DNA from: CAYNZV01 sp965217095
Lineage (GTDB): Bacteria; Latescibacterota; UBA2968; UBA8231
Direction: 5' to 3'
Length of the DNA stretch: 64,000 nt
Assembly (NCBI GenBank): GCA_965217095.1
Contig: OZ244235.1
Coordinates: forward strand, 4,278,001-4,342,000
The translations under genes were made by a program, and so were the position numbers. Shown here piece after piece: positions 45,691 through 55,224 of this stretch. Within the stretch, counting starts at the first letter, position 1; every line of letters begins with the position of its first letter. The notes below the pieces were generated by a model. It did no database searches. It was not told where the DNA came from and worked only from the letters and a program-made list of their open reading frames with translations.

Positions 45691-46606
45691 GTGAAACCCA
45701 TAGTGCTGATAACGGAGCATATCTCTGCCTCCGGTATCGAGCTGTTGTCCACCGAGTGTGAGTGTCTGGTTCCGTGGCAAGATGATCGCTTTCCCGCCGA
45801 CCAGGTGCGCAGCATGCTCTGCGATGTCGACGCCGTTTTGGTACGCCTCTTTTCCGTAGATGCCCACGACTTAAGTCAGGCCAGTCGTCTAAAGGTGATT
45901 GGCAAGCACGGCGTAGGTGTGGACAACATCGATTGCAAGGCGGCGACGCGTCACGTCGATGTTGGCGCTGGCCCGGCAGATCGATCATATGAGCCGAGAG
46001 ATGCGTGCCGGAAACTTTGCCGTGCGCAACGATGTGCGGGCGATGGAGGTGGCCGGGAAAAGCCTCGGGGTCGTGGGTCTCGGCCGCATAGGAGCCCGCG
46101 TCGCGGAAATCGCGGTGCTGGGTCTTGGCATGACGGTGTACGCGTACGACCCTCTGGTCGCTGATTATACCGGGCCAGGTACTCAGGTGCAGACGGTGGC
46201 CGAGCTTCTCCCCCTCGTTGACTTCATCACCTTCCATGTACCGCTTACCCCCGATACCAGGGATCTGATCAACACAGAGAGCATTGCCCTGCTGAAGCGC
46301 GGCTGCCAGATTATCAACACCGCGCGGGGAGGTGTGGTGAACGAGGCGGATTTGGCGGCGGCGCTCAACGCGGGAGATGTTGCGGGAGCGGCGATCGATG
46401 TCTTCGAAGACGAACCGCTGCCGGAGGGCCACCCCTTGTTCGCCGCACCGAACTGCTTGCTCACCCCGCACATCGCCGGCCTCACCAATGAGTCCATGGA
46501 CCGCATGGCGACCCACTCGGCACAGGGAGTGTTGGATGTCCTCCACGGACACCGGCCCCAGCATCTAGTGAATCCAGAAGTGATGTCCGCCAGTCCCCGG
46601 ACCTAA
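45691..46606 (+). pseudogene. D-2-hydroxyacid dehydrogenase (PGDH-like), disrupted by deletion and frameshift
   Basis: The first frame gives about 85 family-like residues (MKPIVLITEHISASGIELL to KVIGKHGVGVDNIDCKAAT) and then turns into nonsense. The second frame picks up with MLALARQIDHMSREMRAGNF, SLGVVGLGRIGARVAEIA, NTARGGVVNEADLAAAL with the catalytic arginine, and HIAGLTNE with the catalytic histidine. The roughly 20 residues normally between these parts, including the NxPGANxxxVAEH stretch, are absent, so about 60 bases are missing and the frame is shifted. The intact protein would oxidise or reduce a 2-hydroxy acid. Assembly error cannot be excluded. Confidence 0.8.
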
Positions 46607-46620
46607 CAAAAGAGGGAATC

Positions 46621-47181
46621 ATGCCCGACGATGACATCGTAACAGAGATTGTGGACCTATTCGCGAAAAAAGGGAGTTCGAACTACGGGGGGGAAGCGGT
46701 CAGTCAGCTTGAACACGCCTTGCAGACAGCTGCCCAGGCACGGGAAGCGGGCTGCAGACCGGAGCTGGTTTGTGCCGCCCTGCTGCACGACGTGGGTCAC
46801 CTGGTTGAGGGCGAAGCAGACACATCGCGGGATTCAGGGTTGCTCGATGACGAACACGAGGACAAAGGATCAGCGTGGTTGGAGAAACACTTCGAAGCGG
46901 AAATCAGCGATCCTGTCCGTTTACACGTGGCCGCGAAACGCTACCTGTGCACGGTCGATGGCGATTATTTGGACTGCCTGTCGCCGGCATCGCTGCAGAG
47001 TTTTCAGGAACAGGGCGGAAAGATGTCCGCAGTGGAGATCGCCGAGTTTGAAGCAGAGCCGAATCGAGAAGCGGCCGTCATGGTTCGCAAGTGGGACGAC
47101 AACGGCAAAACACCCGGTCGATCCACGCCGACCATCACCGACTTCGTTGCCGATTTGGAGTCCGTGGTGGCGGCTCGCTGA
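46621..47181 (+). CDS. HD-domain oxygenase of the PhnZ type
   Basis: The 186-residue protein matches phosphonate-degrading HD oxygenases, mixed-valent diiron enzymes that cleave C-P bonds. It has Tyr22 and Glu25 in SSNYGGEAVSQLEHALQTA, metal ligands His32, His56-Asp57 (LLHDVGHL), His79 and His102 (LHVAAKRYLCTVD), and a late RKWDDNGK with Asp159/160. Spacings agree with PhnZ as I remember it (Tyr24, Glu27, His34, His58, Asp59, His80, His104, Asp161). The YxxE pair is what separates oxygenases from HD phosphohydrolases. Fe(II)/2-oxoglutarate hydroxylases, which make PhnZ-type substrates, lie 3-6 kb downstream. Confidence 0.82.
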   Translation: MPDDDIVTEIVDLFAKKGSSNYGGEAVSQLEHALQTAAQAREAGCRPELVCAALLHDVGHLVEGEADTSRDSGLLDDEHEDKGSAWLEKHFEAEISDPVRLHVAAKRYLCTVDGDYLDCLSPASLQSFQEQGGKMSAVEIAEFEAEPNREAAVMVRKWDDNGKTPGRSTPTITDFVADLESVVAAR

Positions 47182-47243
47182 GCCGGGTAGTCCGGAATGC
47201 ACCATGAATTCGATCTCTTTCCATCAACACATTTGAAGAATCG

Positions 47244-49466
47244 TTGGCTGCGGTGACGTCGACAGAGTGCAGAGAGTCGGTGCTGCTGACCAGCGGCATG
47301 CCCGGAAAGACCCAGCTCCACCATCTGTGGGACACTCCCGAGGCCGAGCGCGATCGTCGATATGGTAAGGCCAGCTGTGAGCTCCCACCCGAGCTGATTG
47401 CGGGAGAGCCGGTGAAGGTCCGATTGACCTTCGAAACTGGAGAGACGGCAGTTCCTGCAGGGGGACGGATCCGTTTCGCCTGGCGCTGGCCGTTCGACTG
47501 GGAAGCCCCGACCGCCGACATGATGGTGGTGACCGCTTCCGCCGACGTCGAGGCATCCTTCGAACCCAAAGGCGATCTAGATGGCTGGAATCACCACATC
47601 GAGCTGAAGGTAACCTCTGGTTCTCTGCAAAAAGGCGACGTTGTGCAGTTGGTATGCGGCGGTGAGTCCGGCTGGGGGGCTCCGACCTTTTCCACATCAT
47701 CCGGGGGTTTCCTGGTGGCAATCGACGCTACACGTGACGATCAATGGCTCCGTTTGGTCGATCCGCCCGCTTTTTGCATCAACCCCGGTCAGCCGGTGGA
47801 ATTGCTCGCCGTGTCTCAAGTTGGCGGCGCTGTCGGTGAGACAGTGCAGGTTGCCGTGCGCGCCGTCGACCGTTGGGGGAACGCCACTCCGCTGCAGACG
47901 CCGCCGCGTCTGGAGACGGGGGCCGAAATGGAGGTGTGCGCACACGATTCGGTGGCCAACGGCAGCGTATTCCCGTTTTCCGTATGCTGGTCGGCGGCAG
48001 GTGTATACCGCGTCGGTGCCCACCTGCCCGGGACCGATCTCCGTACGGAGAGCAATCCAGTGCGGATCGGCAGGACGGCGTTGCATCAACGACAATTCTG
48101 GGGGGACCTGCATGGGGGTCAGACCGGAATCGGATGCGGCGCCGGCTCGCTGGAGGAACAGTTTGCATTTGCCCGCGATGTGGCTAGCCTCCAGTTCACC
48201 AGCCAGCAGGCAAACGACCACTATATCCCCTTCGCCGTATGGAACCACGTGCGCAAGGTCTCCCACGCCTTCGATGACCCCGGCAGATTCACCTGCTATC
48301 TCGGATGTGAGTGGAGTCCTTTCACCGAAGACGGCGGCGATCGCAACGTGATCTATCGCCAAGACGAGCCGCGGTTGCGCCGGTCGGATCGGTTCTATAC
48401 TGAAGAGGTGCCCGATCCGGAACCGGATCTAAAGCGGGCACCGGAGTTTCATACCGCCATGCGTGATGAGCAGGTGCTGCTCAATCTTCATGTCGGCGGC
48501 CGGCCGACCAATCTCGACTATCACGAACCGAAAATCGAACCCCTTTTTGAGATTCACTCGACCCATGGTACCTCGGAGTGGTTCGTGGAGGATGCCCTGA
48601 ATCGCGGTTACCGGGTGGGCATTACCGGTGGCGCGGACGGCGTCATGGGACGCCCCGGGGCATGCCGGCCGGGTCGCCGGGTTTCACGCAACGTGCGCAG
48701 CGGTTTGACGGCAGTGTTCGCCGGCGAGCTCAGCCGCGAATCGCTGTGGGAAGCGTTTCACGCCCGGCGCTGCTACGCCACCACGGGAGAGCGCATTCTC
48801 CTGTGGGTGGAAGTGGACGGGCACGTTATGGGTGAGCTATACGAAACCAGCGGGCATCCCGAGGTTGCCCTCCAGGTAGAGGGTACGGCGCCGATCGAGC
48901 GCGTTGACCTGCTCCGCGGCACGGTGGTATTGCAGAGCTGGACTGTAGCCCCTCGATCGCAGGATCTAACCCGGATACTCTGGGGTGGTACCGAGAAACG
49001 TGGGACGGCGGGCGCTCAAAAGGTCGTCTGGGACGGTCGACTGCATGCCAAAGAGGGTAAGATATCCGACGTCCAAGCGGTGGGCCTCCAAAGCGGGACC
49101 GATCGTGTGTGGCAGAACGATCCCCACCACCTGGAGTGGACGAGTGCCACCGCGGGGAACGATATGGGTGTGATCTGCCGGCTTGAAGGTGGCCGTGGCG
49201 CCCTGTTCGAGTTCGAAGCAGGCCCCTGTTCGTTCGAGTTTTCCGCTCCTCAGGTGTCGGCAGAGATCCTACGTGTGGATGCCGGAGGAGCCAGCAAGTT
49301 CGTCGAGGTGGGCCCCGCCCCTGCCGAGAACGGTCCGCTGAGCGCTGAACTTTCGTTCCGCGACGAGGAACCGCTTGAGGGTGAAACGCCCTACTGGGTT
49401 CGGGTGGTGCAGGTAGACCGCGCGCGCGCCTGGAGCAGCCCGGTCAATGTCATTCGAATAGGTTGA
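47244..49466 (+). CDS. DUF3604 family protein (PHP-like)
   Basis: The 740-residue protein has a beta-rich N-terminal part of about 270 residues followed by the DUF3604 core. The core has QFWGDLHGGQTGIGCGAGSLEEQF, ANDHYIPFAVWNHV, CYLGCEWSPFTEDGGDRNVIY, LLNLHVGG, FEIHSTHGTSEWF, GITGGADGVMGRPG and ARRCYATTGERILLWVEVDG. These metal-binding-type motifs recall PHP phosphoesterases. The family's function is not established; members occur near catabolic genes in marine bacteria. The start is uncertain: TTG at 47244, GTG at 47253 or ATG at 47298. No signal peptide is seen. Confidence 0.83.
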   Translation: MAAVTSTECRESVLLTSGMPGKTQLHHLWDTPEAERDRRYGKASCELPPELIAGEPVKVRLTFETGETAVPAGGRIRFAWRWPFDWEAPTADMMVVTASADVEASFEPKGDLDGWNHHIELKVTSGSLQKGDVVQLVCGGESGWGAPTFSTSSGGFLVAIDATRDDQWLRLVDPPAFCINPGQPVELLAVSQVGGAVGETVQVAVRAVDRWGNATPLQTPPRLETGAEMEVCAHDSVANGSVFPFSVCWSAAGVYRVGAHLPGTDLRTESNPVRIGRTALHQRQFWGDLHGGQTGIGCGAGSLEEQFAFARDVASLQFTSQQANDHYIPFAVWNHVRKVSHAFDDPGRFTCYLGCEWSPFTEDGGDRNVIYRQDEPRLRRSDRFYTEEVPDPEPDLKRAPEFHTAMRDEQVLLNLHVGGRPTNLDYHEPKIEPLFEIHSTHGTSEWFVEDALNRGYRVGITGGADGVMGRPGACRPGRRVSRNVRSGLTAVFAGELSRESLWEAFHARRCYATTGERILLWVEVDGHVMGELYETSGHPEVALQVEGTAPIERVDLLRGTVVLQSWTVAPRSQDLTRILWGGTEKRGTAGAQKVVWDGRLHAKEGKISDVQAVGLQSGTDRVWQNDPHHLEWTSATAGNDMGVICRLEGGRGALFEFEAGPCSFEFSAPQVSAEILRVDAGGASKFVEVGPAPAENGPLSAELSFRDEEPLEGETPYWVRVVQVDRARAWSSPVNVIRIG

Positions 49467-49468
49467 CG

Positions 49469-50227
49469 ATGAGTACGCAGAGAGTAACCGTAGTTACGGG
49501 TGGCGCGAGGGGCATCGGGTTTGCCATAGCGCGCAAATTTGCTGCCGACGGCGACAAAGTGATTGTGGCCGACATCCAGGCCGAGTTGGGCCGCGAATCG
49601 GCCCACGAACTCGGCGGTGTCTATCACGCCGTCGATGTGGGGGAGGAGAGCTCCGTGTCGCAGCTCGTCGAAACGGTGGAAAACGAACAAGGACCGATCG
49701 AGGTCTGGGTGAATTCGGCCGGCATTCTCCAGGCCCCGCAGCGCACCGAATCGATGCCGATGGAAGAGCACGACCGCATATGGGATGTCAACTACCGGGG
49801 GACCTACTTGTGTTGCCGGATGGTCGCACCACGCATGGGTCGACGGGGTAAAGGTGCCATCCTGAACATCGGCTCCACCAACAGTTTTCGCATCATGCCG
49901 CTGCCCGCTTACTCTCCGTCCAAAGCGGCCATCAAAGCGCTCACCGAGCTGCTGGCGGCGGAATGGGGTCCCGACGGAGTGCGGATCAATACGGTGGCGC
50001 CGGGGTTCGCCCGTACACCGGCGTTCCAGGCGCAGATCGATGCCGGCAAGCGCGACCTACAGAAAATCGCCGCGACCACGGCGCTGGGGCGGCTCGTTGA
50101 GCCGGATGAGGTGGCCGAAACGGCATCGTTCCTTTGTTCGGATAAAGCGTCGGCGATAACGGGCGTCTGCCTGCCGGTGGACTGTGGCTGGCTTCCTACC
50201 CATAGCTACAACGCCTTTCCTAGATAG
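49469..50227 (+). CDS. SDR-family oxidoreductase
   Basis: The 252-residue classical SDR has TGGARGIGFAIA, NSAGILQAP, GSTNSFRIMPLPAYSPSKAAI with the Ser-Tyr-Lys triad, RINTVAPGFARTP, and SFLCSDKASAITGVCLPVDCGW near the end. The VADIQ segment suggests NAD preference. The start ATG at 49469 is two bases after the DUF3604 stop, so the two are cotranscribed. It differs from the SDR at 44765 and is not a recent duplicate. The substrate is unknown. Confidence 0.86.
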   Translation: MSTQRVTVVTGGARGIGFAIARKFAADGDKVIVADIQAELGRESAHELGGVYHAVDVGEESSVSQLVETVENEQGPIEVWVNSAGILQAPQRTESMPMEEHDRIWDVNYRGTYLCCRMVAPRMGRRGKGAILNIGSTNSFRIMPLPAYSPSKAAIKALTELLAAEWGPDGVRINTVAPGFARTPAFQAQIDAGKRDLQKIAATTALGRLVEPDEVAETASFLCSDKASAITGVCLPVDCGWLPTHSYNAFPR

Positions 50228-50235
50228 CTACTGCC

Positions 50236-51111
50236 ATGCAGTTGACCGGCAAACACCTCGAGAGCTTTCACGAACAGGGGTTCGTGGTCGTCGAGAATTT
50301 CTACCCGGAAAAAAAGCGAGCCCGTATCGCCGCGGCGATACGCGAGACCCACCCACCCTGGGAAATCATGAAAGACCAATCGCCGGAAAAACTCCCTCCC
50401 TCAAGTTTGCTCAAAGCTCAGTTTCCGTACGCGAACATGCTGTTTAACGAGCTCACCATCGACTGGGACCTGGTCAGCTTCGTTCAGCGAGTGCTGGAGA
50501 CTGAGGAGATACATTTTCGCTACGCTCACAATTGGGCCCGCTACCCCGTGCCGCACCCCGAACCCAACAAACTGCACATGGACAACGGCAACAATTCGCT
50601 GCTGCCTCCAGTGGGCGGATCACGCTACGGCCAGATCAGCACCTGGTACTTTCCGGAGGAGGTCGGCGCGGATGAAGCGCCAATGCTGATTATCCCCAAG
50701 AAGCACGGCCAAGATTTGAGCAAGAAGGTTCTACTCGCAGTGCCAGCGGGTACGCAAATGATCTTCAACACCCACATCTGGCATGCCGCAACCGCGTTTG
50801 AACGAGACGACTCACAGCGCTATTCCGTGACCCGTATCTACGGTCGCGCCGACCACTATTGGGAGGGTGTCGGATTTATTACCAGTCGCGGCAGAGACGA
50901 AAACTTCAGGACGTTTATCGGCACGCTCACGGCGCGAGAACGGGAGGTGTTTCGATTTCCCCCTGCCGGGCACCCGTTTTACACCCCTGAGCACCTGGCG
51001 CTGTTGGAAGGCCAGTACCCGGGCTGGAACGCCAGGCGGGAGTATCTGCCCGGCGAAGAGATCGAAGCTCTCGACAATCCCCATCTCTTTGGGGTGGGTT
51101 ACGCCATTTGA
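50236..51111 (+). CDS. Phytanoyl-CoA dioxygenase family protein
   Basis: The 291-residue protein is a PhyH-type Fe(II)/2-oxoglutarate oxygenase. The iron-binding facial triad is His114-x-Asp116 in NKLHMDNGNN and a distal histidine, His183 (or His180), in IFNTHIWHAATAF. Arg200 in RYSVTR probably binds 2-oxoglutarate. The N-terminus FHEQGFVVVENFYPEKKRARI is typical. PhyH enzymes hydroxylate diverse small molecules, including phosphonates (PhnY). It starts eight bases after the SDR and leads into the dipeptidase gene. Confidence 0.87.
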   Translation: MQLTGKHLESFHEQGFVVVENFYPEKKRARIAAAIRETHPPWEIMKDQSPEKLPPSSLLKAQFPYANMLFNELTIDWDLVSFVQRVLETEEIHFRYAHNWARYPVPHPEPNKLHMDNGNNSLLPPVGGSRYGQISTWYFPEEVGADEAPMLIIPKKHGQDLSKKVLLAVPAGTQMIFNTHIWHAATAFERDDSQRYSVTRIYGRADHYWEGVGFITSRGRDENFRTFIGTLTAREREVFRFPPAGHPFYTPEHLALLEGQYPGWNARREYLPGEEIEALDNPHLFGVGYAI

Positions 51112-51126
51112 ACGATCTTGCTGCTG

Positions 51127-52146
51127 ATGCAAAAAACTGCTGAAAGCCAGCCACTGGTAATCGATTCCCACGGCCACACCCTGGACCTGGCGTTCGAGAC
51201 CCAGGCTGCATTACACGCTGAACTGGGAGGACGGACCGATCTGCCGCTGATGCGCGCGGGAGGCGTGACGGCCCAGCTCACCGCTTGCTGGGTTCCTGAC
51301 GCGGAAATCGGCGGACCTCAGGGCAGCCGTCGGCCGTTGCAGAAGATTCTGCAGATGATCGATTACCTACGGTGCCAGTTGGCAGAGGAGGCGGGATCCC
51401 ACGCGGCGTTAGCGACCAGTGCAGGCGATATCGATGCCGCGAGATCGGCGGGCAAGATCGCGATGATCCTCGGTCTGGAAGGGGGCGATTCTCTGAAGGG
51501 TGACGTCAGCATCCTGCACACCTTGCACCGCCTTGGCCTGCGGCACTTGGGGCTCGTCCACGAAGGGCGCAATGCCCTGGGTACGGCAACCCAGGTTTGG
51601 GACGGTCCACAGATGCGTCTCTATGACAATAGGATCGACCCGCCGGGTGGATTGAGTGCGGCGGGGAAAGAGTTCGTGCGCGAAATGGATCAACTCGGCA
51701 TTCTCGTCGACGTGACCCACATGGAAGAATCCACCTTCTGGGATGCGCTCGAAATCGCCAGCGGTCCGGTGGTCGCAACCCATGGCAACGCCCGTGCCCT
51801 TCACGACACCCTGCGCTACCTTACCGATGACCAGATTCGCGCCATTGCCACCACCGGCGGGCTCATCTGTCCCAGTCCCACACCACTTGGACCGGATGCG
51901 GAAGCGCCCAGTCTCGACATGCTCCTGAATCACATCGATTATATGGTGGAGGTGGTGGGAGCAGACCACGTGGGATTCGGCACCGATTTCCTTGGTCTAT
52001 CGCAAAACCCACCGAACGGACTGGCCGACATTGGCGAATCCGGCAACATAGAGGCCGGCCTGCGCCAGCGAAGTCATGGCACGGAGACGGTGGAAAAGAT
52101 TCTCGGAGGCAACTTTATGCGCGTTTTCAAATCGGTGGTGGGTTAA
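51127..52146 (+). CDS. Membrane-dipeptidase family (M19) protein
   Basis: The protein of about 339 residues belongs to the M19 renal-dipeptidase family, zinc enzymes that cut dipeptides and related amides. It has VIDSHGHTLDLAF (where the usual DGHxD reads DSHGH), ILGLEGGDSL with the bridging glutamate, LGLRHLGLVHEGRN, ILVDVTHMEESTFWD, VATHGNARAL and VGFGTDFLG. There is no signal peptide, so it is cytoplasmic. A TTG at 51118 is also possible. It sits within the oxygenase and SDR run. Confidence 0.88.
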   Translation: MQKTAESQPLVIDSHGHTLDLAFETQAALHAELGGRTDLPLMRAGGVTAQLTACWVPDAEIGGPQGSRRPLQKILQMIDYLRCQLAEEAGSHAALATSAGDIDAARSAGKIAMILGLEGGDSLKGDVSILHTLHRLGLRHLGLVHEGRNALGTATQVWDGPQMRLYDNRIDPPGGLSAAGKEFVREMDQLGILVDVTHMEESTFWDALEIASGPVVATHGNARALHDTLRYLTDDQIRAIATTGGLICPSPTPLGPDAEAPSLDMLLNHIDYMVEVVGADHVGFGTDFLGLSQNPPNGLADIGESGNIEAGLRQRSHGTETVEKILGGNFMRVFKSVVG

Positions 52147-52221
52147 AACCACCAAAGCGCAGAAATCAACTCCCACGCCGGAAATGAGACCGGTGTCAGG
52201 GGCCAACAGATTGGTAAGGAC

Positions 52222-53085
52222 ATGAAAACGAGCATCAAGAAGCTGACCGAGCATATCGCTGCAGAAGTTACAGGTGTCGACTTGCGATCACCGACCGACG
52301 TCGACACTACAGAGCGATTGCAGCAGGCACTCTGCGAACACGGGGTGCTGGTTTTTCGGAATCAAGAAATCTCCGACGATCAACACGTCGCCTTCAGCGC
52401 CGGATTCGGCACCGTCGAGATGACGAGCCCCACCGACCCGATCGGTGACGGCGGTCCGGTCGGCGTCATCTCCAACCTCGATGAAAATGGGGAGATCATC
52501 CCAGCGGACGATCCACGGGTGCTCTACCTGGTGGGCAACAGCCTCTGGCATTCGGATGGATCGTTCAAGCCGGTACCGTTGCGCGCCTCCTTGCTTGCCG
52601 CCAAGGTGGTGCCGCCGGAGGGGGGCGCCACTGAGTTTGCCAGTCTGCGTGCCGCCTACGAAGCGCTACCTGAAGAGAAGCAACTTACCCTTGAGGGGCA
52701 GGTGGCGGTCCACAGTCTGGCCTACTCGCGGGAAAAAATCGCACCGAACCTAGTGACCGACGAGTGGAAGAAGGAGATTCCTCCGACCCCTCAGGTTATC
52801 GTGCGGACGATCCCCGAAACCGGTAAAAAAGCGCTTTACGTCGGCTCTTACACCACCCACATCGTGGATTGGCCTTTGGAAGAAGGGAAGGCGTTGTTGA
52901 AGGAACTGTACGACTGGTGCACGCAGCCACAGTTCGTCTATCGCCATGAATGGCGCGCCGGCGACCTTCTCATCTACGACAATCGACTCTGTCTGCACCG
53001 CGCGCGTCCCTGGGAGATGGACCGCTACAAGCGGGTTCTCCACCGCACGACCATCGCCGGCGACGGACCTACGGTGATCGCATGA
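52222..53085 (+). CDS. TauD/TfdA family dioxygenase
   Basis: The 287-residue Fe(II)/2-oxoglutarate oxygenase has the facial triad His110-x-Asp112 (LWHSDGSF) and His259 (NRLCLHRARPW), with an arginine at 271 or 275 for 2-oxoglutarate. The motif order and AAKVVPPEGGATEFASLRAAYEALP resemble TfdA, which splits 2,4-D by ether-side hydroxylation, and other TauD relatives acting on sulfonates, phosphonates or carnitine-like compounds. The substrate cannot be predicted. The preceding 75-base gap shows nothing notable; the 138 bases that follow hold no gene I can support. Confidence 0.9.
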   Translation: MKTSIKKLTEHIAAEVTGVDLRSPTDVDTTERLQQALCEHGVLVFRNQEISDDQHVAFSAGFGTVEMTSPTDPIGDGGPVGVISNLDENGEIIPADDPRVLYLVGNSLWHSDGSFKPVPLRASLLAAKVVPPEGGATEFASLRAAYEALPEEKQLTLEGQVAVHSLAYSREKIAPNLVTDEWKKEIPPTPQVIVRTIPETGKKALYVGSYTTHIVDWPLEEGKALLKELYDWCTQPQFVYRHEWRAGDLLIYDNRLCLHRARPWEMDRYKRVLHRTTIAGDGPTVIA

Positions 53086-53223
53086 ACGCAATCTTGCGGC
53101 GAAGCACCAAACCACCACCCTCCGCCCACTCGCTGACGGCGAGCTACCCAGACCGGTAGGTCGCCACAAACGGCAAATCGATCGGCCTACGAAATTCCGG
53201 CCAACAGAGGACAATCGCCTCCT

Positions 53224-54237
53224 ATGAAGAGCTATCCATGCTATAAGGTTGCAGCTGCCCACGTGGCACCGGTTTTTCTGGACCTGGCGGCCACCGTCGA
53301 CAAGACCTGTTCCCTGATCCGCGAAGCAGCCGGCAACGGCGCCCAGCTGATTGTCTTCCCGGAGACCCACATTCCGGGCTTTCCGATCTGGTGCAGCTTG
53401 CAGGCGCCGATCTACAACCACGATTTCTTCTGCTCTCTGGCGGCCCATGCTCCGCTTGTAGACGGTCCAGAACTCGCTGCTGTCGGAGAAACGGCGCGCG
53501 AGTGCGGCGTCTTCGTTTCATTGGGCTTCAACGAGGGTTCGGAGATCAGCGGCGGCTGTATATGGAATGCCAACGTCCTCATCGACGATAGCGGTCAGAT
53601 TCTTTGCCACCACCGAAAAATCGTGCCCACCTATTACGAGAAACTGGTGTGGGCCCCGGGAGATGGAGCCGGTCTCCAGGTCTGCGAGACACGGCTGGGC
53701 AAAGTGGGCATGCTAATCTGCGGCGAAAATACGAACCCTCTCGCGCGCTACACGATGTTGGCTCAAGGCGAGCAGGTCCACCTCTCCACCTACCCACCGG
53801 TGTGGCCGATGCACGACCCGGATACCGCTCAAAACTACGACCTTGAACAAGCAATTCTTATTCGCGCCGGCGCCCATTCTTTTGAGGGCAAGGTGTTCAA
53901 CATCGTCGCCTCCGGGTTCCTGGATCCTGCCACGGTGGATCGTCTCTCCAGCTGCGGAGCGGACGCCAGACGCATACTGGAGGGAAGTCCCAGGGGAATC
54001 TCCGTTGTCATCGGTCCCAACGGCAGTCCGGTGAGCGAGACCTTGAGAGAGGAGGAGGGCCTGCTCTATGCTGAGGTTGATCTGGCGCTCTGCGTCGGGC
54101 CCAAGCAGATCCACGACGTGGTGGGCGGTTACAATCGCTTCGACATCTTCGAGCTCACGGTGAATCGAACGGCAAATCGTCCCATCCAGTTTACGTCTGC
54201 CGACGCATCTACAGGTCGCGTAGAGGGGAACGATTGA
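53224..54237 (+). CDS. Nitrilase-family carbon-nitrogen hydrolase
   Basis: The 337-residue enzyme carries the nitrilase triad: Glu47 in FPETHIPGFPIW, Lys131 in HHRKIVPTYYEK, and Cys165 in MLICGENTNPLARY. The CGENxNPLARY signature is that of true nitrilases and cyanide hydratases rather than amidases, so the protein probably hydrolyses a nitrile to an acid and ammonia. The substrate is unknown. The length fits. It lies between a TauD oxygenase and a pirin in the catabolic region. Confidence 0.9.
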   Translation: MKSYPCYKVAAAHVAPVFLDLAATVDKTCSLIREAAGNGAQLIVFPETHIPGFPIWCSLQAPIYNHDFFCSLAAHAPLVDGPELAAVGETARECGVFVSLGFNEGSEISGGCIWNANVLIDDSGQILCHHRKIVPTYYEKLVWAPGDGAGLQVCETRLGKVGMLICGENTNPLARYTMLAQGEQVHLSTYPPVWPMHDPDTAQNYDLEQAILIRAGAHSFEGKVFNIVASGFLDPATVDRLSSCGADARRILEGSPRGISVVIGPNGSPVSETLREEEGLLYAEVDLALCVGPKQIHDVVGGYNRFDIFELTVNRTANRPIQFTSADASTGRVEGND

Positions 54238-54315
54238 GGGTCCCTCGCGTCGTCTCCGGGTAGCAAAAAACGATCGTCCACAGTTCTCAGTTGTATCTTA
54301 AAAACGGGAGGACCC

Positions 54316-55224
54316 ATGTCGATTCGACCGATCAAACAGGTGATTCAATCGGAGCCGGTCGTCGAAGGAGCCGGCGTCCACCTGCGCCGGGCTTTCGGTT
54401 TTGGCAAAACCGACGACTTCGATCCGTTCCTGTTGTTTGATGATTTTCGCAACGAGAATCCCGCCGACTACCTTGCCGGTTTCCCGTGGCATCCCCACCG
54501 TGGGATCGAAACTATTACCTACGTTTTGGCAGGTACGGTGGACCACGGCGACAGCCTGGGCAACAGCGGAACCCTAGGTGCGGGAGACGTCCAGTGGATG
54601 ACCGCCGGCCGCGGCATTTTGCATCAAGAGATGCCCAAAGGGAATCCCGACGGCCGCATGCATGGATTCCAGCTGTGGGCCAACCTGCCTTCCGGGCTCA
54701 AGATGTCGTCGCCACGCTACCAGGACGTTTCTGCGGCTGACATCCCCGAGATCACCGATGACGACGGAACCTCGGTGCGTGTGGTGTGTGGTGAATTCTG
54801 GGGCAAGAAAGGGCCGGTGGATGGAGTCGCCGCAGATCCACGCTACCTCGATATTTTCGTTCCCGCTGGCAGGAGTAAGACGCTGCCGGTAGAGACCTCG
54901 CGCCATGCGTTTGCCTACGTCTTTGACGGCGCGGGATCGTTTCGCGACGCCTCCGAACCGCAGGCCGTACTCACAGAGGAAGTTGACGCCGAAAAAGGTC
55001 CGACGCTCACCGAAACCGGCAATCGATCGCTGGTGCTGTTCGATTCTGGGGATGAGGTTACGGTTCAAGCCGGAGATGCGGGCATCCGATTTCTGCTGGT
55101 TTCGGGCCAACCACTGCAGGAACCGGTGGCGTGGCGCGGACCGATCGTGATGAATACCCATGAAGAGCTGCGCCAGGCCTACGACGAGCTGCGCGACGGC
55201 ACCTTCATCAGGAACCAGTCATGA
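54316..55224 (+). CDS. Pirin family protein
   Basis: The 302-residue bicupin matches bacterial pirins such as YhhW. The metal ligands are in place: His59, His61 (FPWHPHRGIETITYVL), His103 and Glu105 (GRGILHQEMP). The GxVxHxDSxGN element is also present. Some pirins are quercetin 2,3-dioxygenases, others redox regulators; neither can be chosen here. A GGGAGGA ribosome site precedes the ATG. It overlaps the next gene by four bases (ATGA), so the two are coupled. Confidence 0.92.
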   Translation: MSIRPIKQVIQSEPVVEGAGVHLRRAFGFGKTDDFDPFLLFDDFRNENPADYLAGFPWHPHRGIETITYVLAGTVDHGDSLGNSGTLGAGDVQWMTAGRGILHQEMPKGNPDGRMHGFQLWANLPSGLKMSSPRYQDVSAADIPEITDDDGTSVRVVCGEFWGKKGPVDGVAADPRYLDIFVPAGRSKTLPVETSRHAFAYVFDGAGSFRDASEPQAVLTEEVDAEKGPTLTETGNRSLVLFDSGDEVTVQAGDAGIRFLLVSGQPLQEPVAWRGPIVMNTHEELRQAYDELRDGTFIRNQS

